From: Paracoccaceae bacterium
Lineage (GTDB): Bacteria; Pseudomonadota; Alphaproteobacteria; Rhodobacterales; Rhodobacteraceae
Direction of reading: 5' to 3'
DNA length: 64,000 nt
Assembly: GCA_018607905.1 (NCBI GenBank)
Contig: JABBAP010000054.1
Span: 62,001-126,000 of the forward strand
Shown one piece after another: positions 9,102-18,527 of the stretch. Position 1 is the stretch's first letter. Every line of letters begins with the position of its first letter. The notes under the pieces were generated by a model, which saw only the letters and a program-made list of their open reading frames with translations, was not told where the DNA came from and did no database searches. Both the position numbers and the translations under genes were made by a program.

Positions 9102-9818
9102 ATGAAACCAAAACAAACCACATCCAAATCCGCCTTCTGGGCAGGCTATCGCGACTGCACCCCATTCTTATTGGTGGCTTGTCCCTTTGCGCTGTTGTTT
9201 GGCGTCGCCGCAACCGAAGCAGGCCTGAACATCCTGCAAACAATGGCGATGACCGTCCTTGTGATCGCTGGCGCGGCACAGTTTACCGCACTCGTTCTGC
9301 TGCAAGAAAACGCACCCACGCTTATTATTCTCGTAACTGCGCTCGCGGTGAACCTGCGCATGGCGATGTATTCCGCAGCACTGGTCCCTCATTTGGGCAA
9401 AGCATCACCGCGCATGAAAATGCTGATTGCCTATCTGAATATTGATCAAACCTTCGGGCTTGCTACTGCGCGATACCCCCAAGAAACAGAATGGACGCTT
9501 GCAGACAGGTGCAGCTATTTCATCGGTGCATCGCTCGCGATTATGCCTGCTTGGGTGGTGTTCAGCTACATCGGGGCGGCCTTTGGTGCGACCATTCCTG
9601 ATGCTTTCGCTCTCGATTTTGCAATGCCGATTTGTTTCCTCGCACTTATTGCACCTGCGTTGCGATCTTTGCCCCATGTCGCTGCCGCAGCCACATCTGT
9701 GATCGGGGCATTGGCCTTGTCATGGATACCCTTCTCACTCGGGTTAATTATCGCAGCGTTTTTTGCAATGTTGATCGGTGCGCAAACAGAACTTTGGCTC
9801 GCTAGGCGCAAGCCATGA
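9102..9818 (+). CDS. azlC: AzlC-family branched-chain amino acid exporter, large subunit
   Basis: 238 aa with about seven hydrophobic segments. AzlC/YgaZ proteins work with a small AzlD/YgaH partner to export branched-chain amino acids or methionine across the inner membrane. The family start YRDCTPFLLVACPFALLFGV and the later VIAGAAQFTALVLLQENAP and NLRMAMYSAALVPHLG segments are visible. A TTG at 9084 is in frame, but ATG 9102 is the more natural start. The stop overlaps azlD by 4 bp (ATGA at 9815-9818), as expected for a two-subunit transporter. Confidence 0.9.
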   Translation: MKPKQTTSKSAFWAGYRDCTPFLLVACPFALLFGVAATEAGLNILQTMAMTVLVIAGAAQFTALVLLQENAPTLIILVTALAVNLRMAMYSAALVPHLGKASPRMKMLIAYLNIDQTFGLATARYPQETEWTLADRCSYFIGASLAIMPAWVVFSYIGAAFGATIPDAFALDFAMPICFLALIAPALRSLPHVAAAATSVIGALALSWIPFSLGLIIAAFFAMLIGAQTELWLARRKP

Positions 9819-10141
9819 CCCTTGATCAGCCCCAAGTCTGGACGATTATCGCCGCCCTCGCGGTCGGAACGTATTTCATCCGATGGTCATTTCTGGGTTT
9901 GCTCGGTGATCGCGAATTGCCAGAATGGGCCGTTCGCCACCTGCGCTACACGGCTGTGGCGGTTCTTCCCGGTCTTATCGCGCCGTTCGTGCTTTGGCCT
10001 ACCGCGACCAATGGGGAAACCGATCCAACCCGCCTGATTGCAGCGCTTGTCGCCCTTACCGTTGGGGTCTGGCGCAAGTCCGCAGTTGGGGCGATCCTTT
10101 CGGGCTTTGGCACACTTTACCTGCTGCAATATTTGACTTGA
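9815..10141 (+). CDS. azlD: AzlD-family branched-chain amino acid exporter, small subunit
   Basis: 108 aa with three or four membrane segments, the family length. It starts at the ATGA overlap with azlC and is the required small partner of that exporter. The conserved TYFIRWSFLGLLGDRELPEW segment (residues 18-37) and the following RHLRYTAVAVLPGLIAP are typical. Its end lies 7 bp from the end of the convergent Lrp-type regulator gene, so the two genes meet tail to tail with no room for a full terminator. Confidence 0.9.
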   Translation: MTLDQPQVWTIIAALAVGTYFIRWSFLGLLGDRELPEWAVRHLRYTAVAVLPGLIAPFVLWPTATNGETDPTRLIAALVALTVGVWRKSAVGAILSGFGTLYLLQYLT

Positions 10142-10148
10142 TTGCTCC

Positions 10149-10607
10149 CTACAAAGGTAATGCGGTCGTCTTGCAAACCGTGCGCAAGGCAAAGCTAGAC
10201 TGAAGCTTTGCAACACCTGGCAGACGCGCCAAATAGCGGCGATGAATGCGCGCAAAATCATCCGTGTCAGCCGCCACAACCTTCAACAGGTAATCCGCGG
10301 TGCCCGCCATCAAATGGCATTCCAGAACATCAGGAATACGCGCCACTTCCCGCTCGAACGCAGCCAGCGTTTCGTCCGCCTGACTGCTCAGCGAAATCTC
10401 TACGAAAACAGTGGTCCGTCGATCCACGGTTCGGGGGTCCAACAGCGCCACATAATCACGAATAATCCCATCCGTTTCCAACCGCTGCACACGACGATGA
10501 CAGGCCGACGCCGACAGGTTCACCTTTTCTGCCAGCTCGGCATTCGACATTCGACCGCTTTTTTGTAGGGCATTTAGAATACGGCGATCTATTTCGTCAA
10601 TTTTCAT
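10149..10607 (-). CDS. Lrp/AsnC-family transcriptional regulator
   Basis: 152 aa from ATG 10607, the usual length. The N-terminal winged helix-turn-helix is complete (MKIDEIDRRILNALQKSGRM, then SNAELAEKVNLSASACHRRV at residues 21-40). The C-terminal RAM effector domain follows, with the AGTADYLLKVVAADTDDFA core near residue 100. It is divergent from alanine dehydrogenase, which in several bacteria is controlled by an Lrp-type regulator (AldR-like) that senses alanine. A similar role here is inferred from gene order. The frame stays open to 10700, but the extra N-terminal sequence does not look conserved. Confidence 0.9.
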   Translation of the reverse strand: MKIDEIDRRILNALQKSGRMSNAELAEKVNLSASACHRRVQRLETDGIIRDYVALLDPRTVDRRTTVFVEISLSSQADETLAAFEREVARIPDVLECHLMAGTADYLLKVVAADTDDFARIHRRYLARLPGVAKLQSSFALRTVCKTTALPL

Positions 10608-10751
10608 AACACAGGTGTTTCTTTCTATCAATTTTGACTTCTTTCGAAGATTATTCGAAAAATAATATGAATGGAACAAGAAATTGAAATCAAACGTCAT
10701 CGCAATTGCCTAATAGTTGGGCAGAATGAAAACCCAGCGAAGGACAAAACC
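10608..10751. promoter_or_regulatory. Shared regulatory region between the Lrp-type gene and ald
   Basis: 144 bp, strongly AT-rich. It contains an imperfect dyad at 10651-10665 (TTATT-CGAAA-AATAA) next to a TTCGAA at about 10643, within the likely promoters of both divergent genes. Lrp-type regulators often bind such AT-rich dyads and control both themselves and the neighbour. No binding-site model was applied. Confidence 0.45.
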
Positions 10752-11870
10752 ATGCTGATCGGATGCCCAAAAGAAATCAAAAACCAAGAGTATCGCGTAG
10801 GCATGACGCCGTCCGCCACGATGGAAGCTATTTCGCGTGGTCACAAGGTGATCATCGAAACAAATGCAGGTATTGGCGCTGGTTTTCCAGACGACGATTA
10901 CACTGCAGTTGGCGCAGAAATCGTCGATACAGCCGCAGAGGTTTTTTCCCGCGCAGACATGGTTGTTAAGGTCAAAGAACCCCAGCCAGTTGAGCGGAAA
11001 CAACTGCGCGAAGGGCAAATTCTGTTCACGTATCTGCACCTTGCACCCGATGCCCCGCAAACCAAAGACCTGCTTGAAAGCGGCGTCACCGCGATAGCCT
11101 ATGAAACCGTAACCGATCGTAATGGCGGCCTACCCCTGTTGGCGCCGATGTCCGAAGTCGCGGGTCGTTTGGCCCCACAAGTTGGCAGCTGGACTTTGCA
11201 AAAAGCCAACGGCGGGCGCGGTGTTTTGATGGGCGGCGTTCCAGGTGTTGGCCCTGCCAAAGTTGTCGTTCTTGGCGGCGGCGTTGTTGGCACCCACGCC
11301 GCACGCATCGCGGCTGGAATGGGCGCAGATGTTACAATCACCGACATGTCCACACCGCGTTTGCGCTATCTGGATGACGTATTCGGTGGGCAGTTCAAAA
11401 ACAGCTACGCTTCCAAAAACAATACCGCTGAATTGATTGCACAGGCCGATATGGTCATCGGCGCGGTTCTTATTCCCGGCGCAGAAGCACCAAAATTGAT
11501 CAGCCGCGAACAGCTTGGCACCATGAAACCGGGTTCAGTTCTTGTGGATGTTGCAATCGACCAAGGCGGGTGTTTTGAAACATCAAAAGCAACGACGCAC
11601 GATGATCCAATCTACGAAGTCGACGGCATCATGCACTACTGTGTTGCCAACATGCCAGGCGCGGTTGCTCGCACGTCGACCATCGCTTTGGGCAATGCAA
11701 CAATGCCGTTCATGATGGCATTGGCCGACAAAGGGTGGAAAAAAGCCTGTGAAGAAGACGAACATCTTTTGAACGGATTGAACACCCACGCAGGCAAACT
11801 AACCTATTACGCCGTGGGCAAAGCCCTTGGAATGGATGTCATCTCGCCATCACTTGCCCTGAAAATGTAA
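10752..11870 (+). CDS. ald: Alanine dehydrogenase
   Basis: 372 aa, the family length. The enzyme converts L-alanine and NAD+ to pyruvate, ammonia and NADH, feeding alanine into central carbon metabolism. Seen: the N-terminal MLIGCPKEIKNQEYRVGMTP, the substrate-site FTYLHLAPD with the catalytic-type His near residue 96, and the NAD-binding VVVLGGGVVGTHAARIAAGM near 170. ATG 10752 was chosen because it gives the canonical N-terminus and has an AAGGA about eight bases upstream, although the frame is open to 10671. It is divergent from an Lrp-type regulator and followed by a GC-rich hairpin. Confidence 0.96.
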   Translation: MLIGCPKEIKNQEYRVGMTPSATMEAISRGHKVIIETNAGIGAGFPDDDYTAVGAEIVDTAAEVFSRADMVVKVKEPQPVERKQLREGQILFTYLHLAPDAPQTKDLLESGVTAIAYETVTDRNGGLPLLAPMSEVAGRLAPQVGSWTLQKANGGRGVLMGGVPGVGPAKVVVLGGGVVGTHAARIAAGMGADVTITDMSTPRLRYLDDVFGGQFKNSYASKNNTAELIAQADMVIGAVLIPGAEAPKLISREQLGTMKPGSVLVDVAIDQGGCFETSKATTHDDPIYEVDGIMHYCVANMPGAVARTSTIALGNATMPFMMALADKGWKKACEEDEHLLNGLNTHAGKLTYYAVGKALGMDVISPSLALKM

Positions 11871-11882
11871 GTTAATCATTGA

Positions 11883-11911
11883 CCGCCGCCTTTATCCATC
11901 ACAGGCGGCGG
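11883..11911 (+). terminator. Probable terminator after ald
   Basis: A 9-bp perfect stem (CCGCCGCCT / AGGCGGCGG) with an 11-nt loop lies 12 bp after the ald stop. The downstream T tract is weak, so termination efficiency is uncertain. Confidence 0.6.
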
Positions 11912-12002
11912 TTCACAAATTTGTGCAAAAATCGCTTTCAATTGTATCCAAGACAGCGCTCTGATTACCTATGAACAATGAAACTGTTCAAGGAAATATC
12001 CG

Positions 12003-12539
12003 ATGCTTATACCTCGCCAGAAAACCCCAAACCTCTCCCTCCAAACCCTCGATCACGGTGCATTTGACCTTTCTGCCGAGAAATCCGAACGCGGGACAGT
12101 CATCTGTTTTTATCGCGGCCTGCACTGTCCGATATGCGCAAACTATCTAACCGAGCTCGAAAAACGAGTTGGCGAATTTGCAGAACGCGGCGTTACCACT
12201 ATCGCGATCAGCTCAGACGGCGAAGAACGCACACGCGCTATGGCAGATAAGATCGACGCGAAAGGCTTGCGCTTCGGCTACGATCTAAGCTTGGAAAAAG
12301 CACGCGAATGGGGGCTTTACATATCTACGTCTCGCGGAACGACATCCATCGGAATTGAAGAGCCAGCACTGTTCTCTGAGCCGGGTCTATTTATGGTGAC
12401 GCCAGAACAAACGCTTTATTATGGCTCCACTCAGACGATGCCGTTCGTGCGGCCACACTTTTCAGAACTGGTTGGCGCGCTCGATTTTGCAATCGCGAAT
12501 AACTACCCTGCACGCGGTGAATACGCGGGCGAGGTTTAA
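12003..12539 (+). CDS. Peroxiredoxin-like (AhpC/TSA superfamily) protein
   Basis: 178 aa with a thioredoxin-type fold. The predicted active site is RGLHCPICANYL with Cys42 and Cys45. A Cys-x-x-Cys at this position is like thioredoxins and the peroxiredoxin-like 2 group, unlike classical 2-Cys peroxiredoxins where the second Cys is distant. The TTIAISSDGEERTRAMADKI segment after it matches the redoxin core. It likely reduces peroxides or disulfides in the cytoplasm, since no signal peptide is present. The gene stands alone between ald and mscL and ends at a strong bidirectional hairpin. The substrate is unknown. Confidence 0.8.
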   Translation: MLIPRQKTPNLSLQTLDHGAFDLSAEKSERGTVICFYRGLHCPICANYLTELEKRVGEFAERGVTTIAISSDGEERTRAMADKIDAKGLRFGYDLSLEKAREWGLYISTSRGTTSIGIEEPALFSEPGLFMVTPEQTLYYGSTQTMPFVRPHFSELVGALDFAIANNYPARGEYAGEV

Positions 12540-12546
12540 AACCAAA

Positions 12547-12572
12547 AAGGCCCGCGCGATGGCGGGCCTTTT
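12547..12572. terminator. Bidirectional terminator between the peroxiredoxin-like gene and mscL
   Basis: Stem AAGGCCCGC / GCGGGCCTT with a 6-nt loop. It is followed by TTTT on the plus strand and by TTTTT on the minus strand, so it can serve both convergent genes. Confidence 0.85.
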
Positions 12573-12594
12573 CAACATTACCAAGTGGTAATTC

Positions 12595-13023
12595 TTATTT
12601 CTTAACCGCGTCCAAAATGCCTTGCAGCAATTCTGAATCTGTCGGGCCAGCTGGTGCTGCCTCTACAACATCTTCATCTTTTGACGCTGCTTCTTTGATT
12701 GCATTCACACGCTTAACCAGCATGAAAACAACAAATGCGATGATCAAAAAGTTGATGATCGCCATGATGAACGAACCGTATGCAAAAACTGCTGCGCCAG
12801 CTTCGCGGGCATCGGCAAGCGATGCGCCATCTGCAACTTCGCCAGACAAAACAATGTATTGGTTAACGAAATCAACGCCGCCCATTAGCAGGCCGATAAT
12901 TGGGTTGATCAGATCGTCGACCAAAGATTTCACAATCGCAGTGAAAGCCGCGCCGATGATGATACCAACGGCCATGTCCATCACATTGCCTTTGGCGATA
13001 AAGTCTTTAAATTCTTGAAGCAT
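12595..13023 (-). CDS. mscL: Large-conductance mechanosensitive channel MscL
   Basis: 142 aa, the family length. It forms a homopentameric pore in the inner membrane that opens under membrane tension and releases solutes on osmotic downshock. The N-terminal amphipathic helix and TM1 are clear ([39 protein letters not shown]), with TM2 near residues 75-98 and a charged C-terminal helix. It is a single gene, convergent with the peroxiredoxin-like gene. Confidence 0.96.
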   Translation of the reverse strand: MLQEFKDFIAKGNVMDMAVGIIIGAAFTAIVKSLVDDLINPIIGLLMGGVDFVNQYIVLSGEVADGASLADAREAGAAVFAYGSFIMAIINFLIIAFVVFMLVKRVNAIKEAASKDEDVVEAAPAGPTDSELLQGILDAVKK

Positions 13024-13080
13024 GGTGTCCCCTTTATGCTACTTTTTCACGCGCCCCATTGACGTGCTACAAACTAAATG

Positions 13081-13106
13081 GAGGGTTTTGTGCAAAAAAA
13101 ACCCTC
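13081..13106. terminator. Inverted repeat upstream of mscL, possible terminator of the FAD gene
   Basis: A perfect 9-bp inverted repeat (GAGGGTTTT / AAAACCCTC) with an 8-nt loop lies 58 bp upstream of mscL and 60 bp after the upstream FAD gene. There is no clean T run after the stem on either strand, so an operator is also possible. Confidence 0.45.
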
Positions 13107-13165
13107 TTATGGGGCCGTTAGTCTCAAAAATACTGTATTTTAGCTAGAAAATCGCAAAAAACACC

Positions 13166-14284
13166 CTAGAGCGATGGGTGTTCCAGCATTTCAGCTACGA
13201 CACCAGCAATCGCCATGGCCGATGTTAACCCAGGACTTTCTACGCCAAACATCTGCACCAACCCTGTAACACCATGATCCCCCGGGCCCGAGAAAACAAA
13301 GTCAGATTGCAATTGCCCATCGCGTGCTGTTCGGGGGCGAATGCCACACCCGTCTGGCTGCATCGCCCCGTTGGGCAACGCGGGCCACCAACGGCGAACA
13401 CTGTTTTCAAATGCGTTTGCCTGCGATGAATCCGCCGAATAATCCACGCACGGCGGCTCCAGATATTGCAGATCAGGCCCAAACCGAAAACCGCCCCCAA
13501 GGTCGCGCGTGTAATGCACACCCAACGATTCATCGTCTGGCATTGGATAAATCAAACGCTCAAACGGTGCGGGGCCAGAAACGGAAAACCAGCTACCTTT
13601 AGCAAAGTACTGTTCAGGGATGTGCGCCGCTGGAAACCCATTGATATTACGCGCGACATCCCACGCCCCCAAACCTGCGGCGTTGATCAAATTCACGCAT
13701 TTCAACTGCGTTGTTTCCGCGTCACCAACATGCAATTCAAATCCGCCATCAACGGGTACAACCCGTTCCAATGGCGAACCGAAGGCCACAAATGCACCTT
13801 CAGATTCGGCCTCACCCAACAAAGACAGAATAAACGCGGGCGCATCAACGATCCCTGTGCTTGGCGACAGAATTGCGCCGTGACAGGCCAGTTCTGGCTC
13901 CAGCCTGATGGCATCTTCTACCGAAATCTCGACCAAATCATGCACGCTATTTGCAACTGCGTTGGCGATCAACGAAGGGATTTTTGCCAAGTGACTTTCG
14001 CTCGCGGCCACGATCAGTTTCTGCGTATTTTCAAATGGGACATGGCGATCAGCGCAGTAATCGTACAGCATCTGTTTGCCGCTCACGCACAGCTTGGCAC
14101 GCCAAGATCCAGGTGTGTAATAAATACCAGCGTGGATAACCTGCGAATTGCGCGAGGACGTGTGCTGCGCGATCCGATTTTCCGTCTCAAGCAGCAACAC
14201 CTCGTGCCCAGCCCTCACCAGATTTCGCGCAACAGCGATACCGACAACGCCCGCACCAACGACAACTGTCTGAATTTCATCCAT
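13166..14284 (-). CDS. FAD-dependent dehydrogenase, LhgO/L-2-hydroxyglutarate dehydrogenase-like
   Basis: 372 aa of the DAO superfamily. The N-terminal FAD motif is VVVGAGVVGIAVARNLVRAG (residues 7-26). The following QHTSSRNSQVIHAGIYY (around residue 40) is typical of L-2-hydroxyglutarate dehydrogenases and related enzymes, and the C-terminus has the usual FSGPGDHGVTGLVQMFGVESPG. A role in oxidising a 2-hydroxy acid with electrons passed to the quinone pool is inferred from similarity. It lies 35 bp downstream of the GMC oxidoreductase on the same strand, so the two may form one oxidative operon. The substrate cannot be read from the sequence. Confidence 0.82.
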   Translation of the reverse strand: MDEIQTVVVGAGVVGIAVARNLVRAGHEVLLLETENRIAQHTSSRNSQVIHAGIYYTPGSWRAKLCVSGKQMLYDYCADRHVPFENTQKLIVAASESHLAKIPSLIANAVANSVHDLVEISVEDAIRLEPELACHGAILSPSTGIVDAPAFILSLLGEAESEGAFVAFGSPLERVVPVDGGFELHVGDAETTQLKCVNLINAAGLGAWDVARNINGFPAAHIPEQYFAKGSWFSVSGPAPFERLIYPMPDDESLGVHYTRDLGGGFRFGPDLQYLEPPCVDYSADSSQANAFENSVRRWWPALPNGAMQPDGCGIRPRTARDGQLQSDFVFSGPGDHGVTGLVQMFGVESPGLTSAMAIAGVVAEMLEHPSL

Positions 14285-14319
14285 CGCTCACCTCTTGGCT
14301 GTTGCAACTGCCCTAATCT

Positions 14320-15915
14320 TCACGCCACCATCCCATCAGCAATCTTTTCAGAAATCATAACGGTTGGCGCATTTGTGTTGCCCCCAACCAATCGCGGCAT
14401 CACCGACGCATCCACCACGCGCAGCGCCTCCACTCCGTGAACACGACACTCACGATCAACAACCGCCATGGTATCAATCCCCATTTTGCAGGTGCCTACC
14501 GGATGATAAATGGTATCAGAGCGCGCACGAATATCGGCCTCAAGCCCCGCGTCGCTACCACCATAATCATACAATCGCTTGCCACGCCAAGGGTCTAGCG
14601 GCGCCCCCTCCATGATCTGCTCAGCAATCCGTGCGCCAGCCTTTAGAACGTGTAAATCAGCAGGATCACTTAGATATCGTGGATCAATCAGCGGCGCAGT
14701 TTTCGGATTGCTGTCTTTCAATCCAACACGACCTATGCTTTTGGGCCGCAGCACACAAACATGGCAACTGCAGCCGTCTTTCAAATGAATTTTGCGCAAA
14801 TGATCATCCACAATAGCAGGAACAAAGTGCAGCTGAATGTCTGGGCGATCCAATTTGGGATCGGTTCGTAAAAAACCTGCCCCCTCTGCGAACGGCGTCG
14901 CAAACAATCCCGTCCCGTCTTTGCGCCACTTCAAACCTGCCTTGATTAACCGTGCCAAACCCGCTGGATTTAGACCAACCACATCTGATCGTTTTGAATG
15001 ATAACTCACGATATAATCCAGATGGTCCTGCAAATTTTGCCCGACACCCGGTAACTCATGCACCACCTCAATGCCGTGCGCACGCAGTTCATCTGCAGGC
15101 CCGATACCTGACAACATCAACAAATGTGGCGACCCAAATGCCCCGCCAGACAGGATCACCTCACGCTTGGCACGCGCGACTTGTACGCCCTTGCGTTCAT
15201 ATTCCACGCCAATTGCACGACCCTGTTCCAAAACAACACGTCGCGCCGCAGCCTTTGTAATAATCGTCAAGTTTGCTCGGTCCGCCACTGGAAAAACATA
15301 AGCCGCCGCTGCCGAACATCGTTCGCCTTTGTGCGGGCCATCGTAAAATTGCGTCACTTGATACGGGCCAACGCCTTCTTGGCGATCCCCGTTGAAATCA
15401 TCATTGCGCCGTATCTGCAAACTCTCGGCCGCTGCGAAAAATGCTGATGTAATTTCACGCGGCTCTGATTGATCCCCGACCTGCAACGGGCCATCACTCC
15501 CGTGCAAATCTGACGCGCCCCAAGTATTCCCTTCGGATTTCTTGAAATACGGCAGAACCTCATCCCAGTTCCAACCTTCGCAGCCCAGATCAGCCCACTC
15601 ATCATAATCTTTTCGGTGCCCACGCACGTACAACATTGCGTTGATCGCACTTGACCCACCAAGTGCTTTGCCGCGCGGCTGAAAGCCTCGACGATTGTTC
15701 AACTCTGGTTGTGGTTCGGTTTTCAGCGCCCAATTGTTGATCGGCGGGCGCCCTGAAATCATCGCGGCCGTCAACGCAGGCGCGCGGATCACAAGGCTTT
15801 TGCCGCCCCCGCCCGCTTCTAACAAACACACACTTACAGAAGGATCCGCGCTCAATCGGTTGGCCATGACGCACCCAGCTGATCCGCCGCCAACAATCAC
15901 ATAATCATATTCCAT
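14320..15915 (-). CDS. GMC-family oxidoreductase (choline/alcohol dehydrogenase-like)
   Basis: 531 aa from ATG 15915 (MEYDYVIVGGGSAGCVMANR). The glucose-methanol-choline signatures are present: GGSSAINAMLYVRGHRKDY near residue 85, SGGAFGSPHLLMLSGIGP near 255, and the C-terminal catalytic block with GTCKMG and VVDASVMPRLVGGNTNAPT. Family members oxidise alcohols such as choline, glycine-betaine precursors or aliphatic alcohols with FAD. The substrate here is unknown. The frame is open to 15966, but the extra residues are not like a signal peptide. Upstream of the FAD dehydrogenase on the same strand. Confidence 0.88.
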   Translation of the reverse strand: MEYDYVIVGGGSAGCVMANRLSADPSVSVCLLEAGGGGKSLVIRAPALTAAMISGRPPINNWALKTEPQPELNNRRGFQPRGKALGGSSAINAMLYVRGHRKDYDEWADLGCEGWNWDEVLPYFKKSEGNTWGASDLHGSDGPLQVGDQSEPREITSAFFAAAESLQIRRNDDFNGDRQEGVGPYQVTQFYDGPHKGERCSAAAAYVFPVADRANLTIITKAAARRVVLEQGRAIGVEYERKGVQVARAKREVILSGGAFGSPHLLMLSGIGPADELRAHGIEVVHELPGVGQNLQDHLDYIVSYHSKRSDVVGLNPAGLARLIKAGLKWRKDGTGLFATPFAEGAGFLRTDPKLDRPDIQLHFVPAIVDDHLRKIHLKDGCSCHVCVLRPKSIGRVGLKDSNPKTAPLIDPRYLSDPADLHVLKAGARIAEQIMEGAPLDPWRGKRLYDYGGSDAGLEADIRARSDTIYHPVGTCKMGIDTMAVVDRECRVHGVEALRVVDASVMPRLVGGNTNAPTVMISEKIADGMVA

Positions 15916-15984
15916 CGCGCGCGCCCCCGTTTGGCCAAAGCCTAACCAGATGACGGTTAAAAACAACCTAGACGTTGCGCAAAG

Positions 15985-16010
15985 ACCCGTTAGAGCTCGC
16001 CGCGACGGGT
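15985..16010 (-). terminator. Weak hairpin after pheT
   Basis: A 6-bp stem ACCCGT / ACGGGT lies just past the pheT stop, with only CTTTG after it on the minus strand. A weak candidate terminator. Confidence 0.3.
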
Positions 16011-16013
16011 TTC

Positions 16014-18425
16014 TTAGCTACGCAATGTGCCGCCTGTTGCTTTGCCAACCTTTTCGACGACCTTTGCACAAACTGCTTCGATGTCTTTGTCCGTAAGCGT
16101 CGCATCTTTGGGCTGCAATCGAACCGTGATGGCGACAGATTTCTTACCCGCCCCCATCTGCGCCTCAGCTTTCTCGCCCGTGAACTGATCGAACACAGAC
16201 GCATCTGTGATCAACGCTTTATCCGCACCTTTGGCTGCGTTGATCAGCGTCAATGCTTCGACTTCATTGTCCACAACAAAGGCGAAATCGCGATCAACAG
16301 CCTGCAAATCGGAAACATTCAAAGCAGGGCGCGTCGACGTGGATTTCTTCGGGAACGGCGGCTTTGCGATATGCACTGCAAACGCAACGGCAGGCCCTTT
16401 AACACCCATCGCCTTGAGCACTTTGGGATGAATTTCCCCAAAACCCGCCAACACATTCTTTGGCCCCAACGACAATTTTCCAGACCGACCAGGATGCCAC
16501 CATCCATTCGCACCGCGCAATACCATCAACTTTTCAGGCGCACCAATCGCGGCCAAAACAGCCTCAGCATCGGCCTTTGCATCATAGGCGTCAACGGCAC
16601 GTCGCGCCCCATGCGGATCACGCGGACCCGTGTGCCCAACCAACAAACCCGTCGCCAAGACTTCCTGCTCTTCTGGCTCTCCACCATGAAACACAGGGCC
16701 AACCTCGAACAACGCTAAATCAGCATAGCCGCGCGCTTGGTTTCGCGCAGCGGCAGCCAACAAACCTGGCAACAAAGATGGGCGCATATGGCTCATATCT
16801 GTCGAAATTGGATTGCCCAACATAACCGCATCAGACCCACCGCCAAACAACGCAGCTGACTCTCGATCAATGAATGAATACGTCACGCATTCATTGTACC
16901 CCAGCGCCGCAACTGTACGCCGTGACGTTGCTTCGCGCTTTTGCATCGGGGTCAAAATCGGCTTGGCGACACCCACTTCAGGGCGGCTCATCGGCACACC
17001 AACCAGTTTCGTCAGCGACGCAATCCGCGCGACTTCCTCTACCAAATCTGCGGATCCTAAAACATCAGGCCGCCAAGTCGGTGGCGTCGCTTGATCGCCC
17101 TCAACTACGAAACCCAAGGCTTCTAAGGTCGCAATTTGGGTCGCCGCAGGAATATCCATTCCAACCAACGACTGAACGCGATCCGTGTCCAACTTATACT
17201 GGCGCGACACATCGGGGATTTCACCAGCCACCACAACCTCGGATGCTTCGCCACCGCAATACTCTTGGATCATTGCAATCGCTTGGTCCAACCCATCTGC
17301 GCAAAACGCTGGGTCAATACCACGTTCAAACCGATACCGCGCATCCGAATTGATCTTCAAAATCCGCCCAGTTTGCGCCACGCGGATCGGCGTCCAATAC
17401 GCGCTTTCGACAAACACATTCACCGTGTCTTCGGTACAGCCCGTTTCCAAACCACCCATGACACCTGCAATGCTCTCAACAGCATTATCATCCGAAATCG
17501 CCAACATACCCACGCTTAGCGTGTATTCTTTGTCATCCAACGCCACCAGCTTTTCGCCGCCAGCAGCGCGGTGCACCCGCAGATTTCCGTTCACTTTATC
17601 CGCATCAAATACGTGCAGAGGGCGGTTCTGATCATAGGTGAAAAAGTTTGTCACATCGACCAGCATCGAAATCGGCCGCAACCCAATCGCCTTCAACGCC
17701 GCTTGCATCCAATCAGGTGAAGGCCCGTTTTTCACACCTTTGATAAGGCGTCCATAAAACACGGGGCAATCATCCAGCGTATCCGCATCAATCGAAACAC
17801 CAATGTCAGAGGCAAATTTCGCGTCAATTTCTGGCGTCGGGCACGGCAGCAAAGTGCCCAACCCACGGGCCGCCAAATCACGCGCAATACCGCGAACACC
17901 CAGCGCATCGGGGCGGTTCGGCGTGATCGCGATGTCAATCATCGGGTCAATCTTTTCAGGCGCGTTTGCAGCCAACCAATCGACAAATTTCGATCCAACC
18001 GCTGGTTCACCAGACAGCTCGATAATGCCGTCATGTTCCTCAGATAGCTCCAGCTCACGCTCGGATGCCATCATGCCGAAACTCTCGATCCCGCGAATTT
18101 TGCCAACGCCGATGGTCGTATCAATCCCTGGCACATACATGCCCGGCTTGCACAAAACGACGCGAATACCAGCCCGCGCATTTGGCGCGCCACAAATAAT
18201 CTGCTGCATGCCGTCATCGGTTTCCACCTGACACACCCGCAATTTATCCGCATCGGGATGCTTCTCGGCTTCCTTCACATAAGCGACGGTAAAATCGCCA
18301 AGTTTGTCCATCGGATTAACCACATCCTCAACCTCAAGCCCGAGGTCGGTCAGCGCGTAACAAATATCCTCAACCGAGGCGTCTGTTTCCAAATGGCGTT
18401 TCAACCAAGACAGTGTGAATTTCAT
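16014..18425 (-). CDS. pheT: Phenylalanine-tRNA ligase beta subunit
   Basis: 803 aa, the bacterial family length. PheT joins PheS in an alpha2-beta2 enzyme that charges tRNA-Phe and edits mischarged tyrosine. Seen: MKFTLSWLKRHLETDASVED start, the EMAP-like tRNA-binding domain (residues 40-150, IICGAPNARAGIRVVLCKPG), the B3/B4 editing domain around 200-370, B5 near 400-470 and the C-terminal ferredoxin-fold anticodon-binding domain ending in VEKVGKATGGTLRS. ATG 18425 was chosen over the open frame to 18458 because it gives this canonical N-terminus. It does not directly follow pheS: two plus-strand genes lie between them. Confidence 0.97.
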   Translation of the reverse strand: MKFTLSWLKRHLETDASVEDICYALTDLGLEVEDVVNPMDKLGDFTVAYVKEAEKHPDADKLRVCQVETDDGMQQIICGAPNARAGIRVVLCKPGMYVPGIDTTIGVGKIRGIESFGMMASERELELSEEHDGIIELSGEPAVGSKFVDWLAANAPEKIDPMIDIAITPNRPDALGVRGIARDLAARGLGTLLPCPTPEIDAKFASDIGVSIDADTLDDCPVFYGRLIKGVKNGPSPDWMQAALKAIGLRPISMLVDVTNFFTYDQNRPLHVFDADKVNGNLRVHRAAGGEKLVALDDKEYTLSVGMLAISDDNAVESIAGVMGGLETGCTEDTVNVFVESAYWTPIRVAQTGRILKINSDARYRFERGIDPAFCADGLDQAIAMIQEYCGGEASEVVVAGEIPDVSRQYKLDTDRVQSLVGMDIPAATQIATLEALGFVVEGDQATPPTWRPDVLGSADLVEEVARIASLTKLVGVPMSRPEVGVAKPILTPMQKREATSRRTVAALGYNECVTYSFIDRESAALFGGGSDAVMLGNPISTDMSHMRPSLLPGLLAAAARNQARGYADLALFEVGPVFHGGEPEEQEVLATGLLVGHTGPRDPHGARRAVDAYDAKADAEAVLAAIGAPEKLMVLRGANGWWHPGRSGKLSLGPKNVLAGFGEIHPKVLKAMGVKGPAVAFAVHIAKPPFPKKSTSTRPALNVSDLQAVDRDFAFVVDNEVEALTLINAAKGADKALITDASVFDQFTGEKAEAQMGAGKKSVAITVRLQPKDATLTDKDIEAVCAKVVEKVGKATGGTLRS

Positions 18426-18527
18426 GAGTTTCGTCCGTTTATCAGCGTCCGCGCACAATTATCCCAAAGGGACACAGATTAAAAGCCCTCGTAGGGTGAG
18501 GTTCCACCCCACCACTCACCCAACAAG

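Noticed and set aside
13466-14440. A 324-codon open frame on the plus strand opposite the FAD dehydrogenase gene
   Set aside because: It is fully antisense to a gene with clear FAD motifs, and its sequence has no protein-like pattern.
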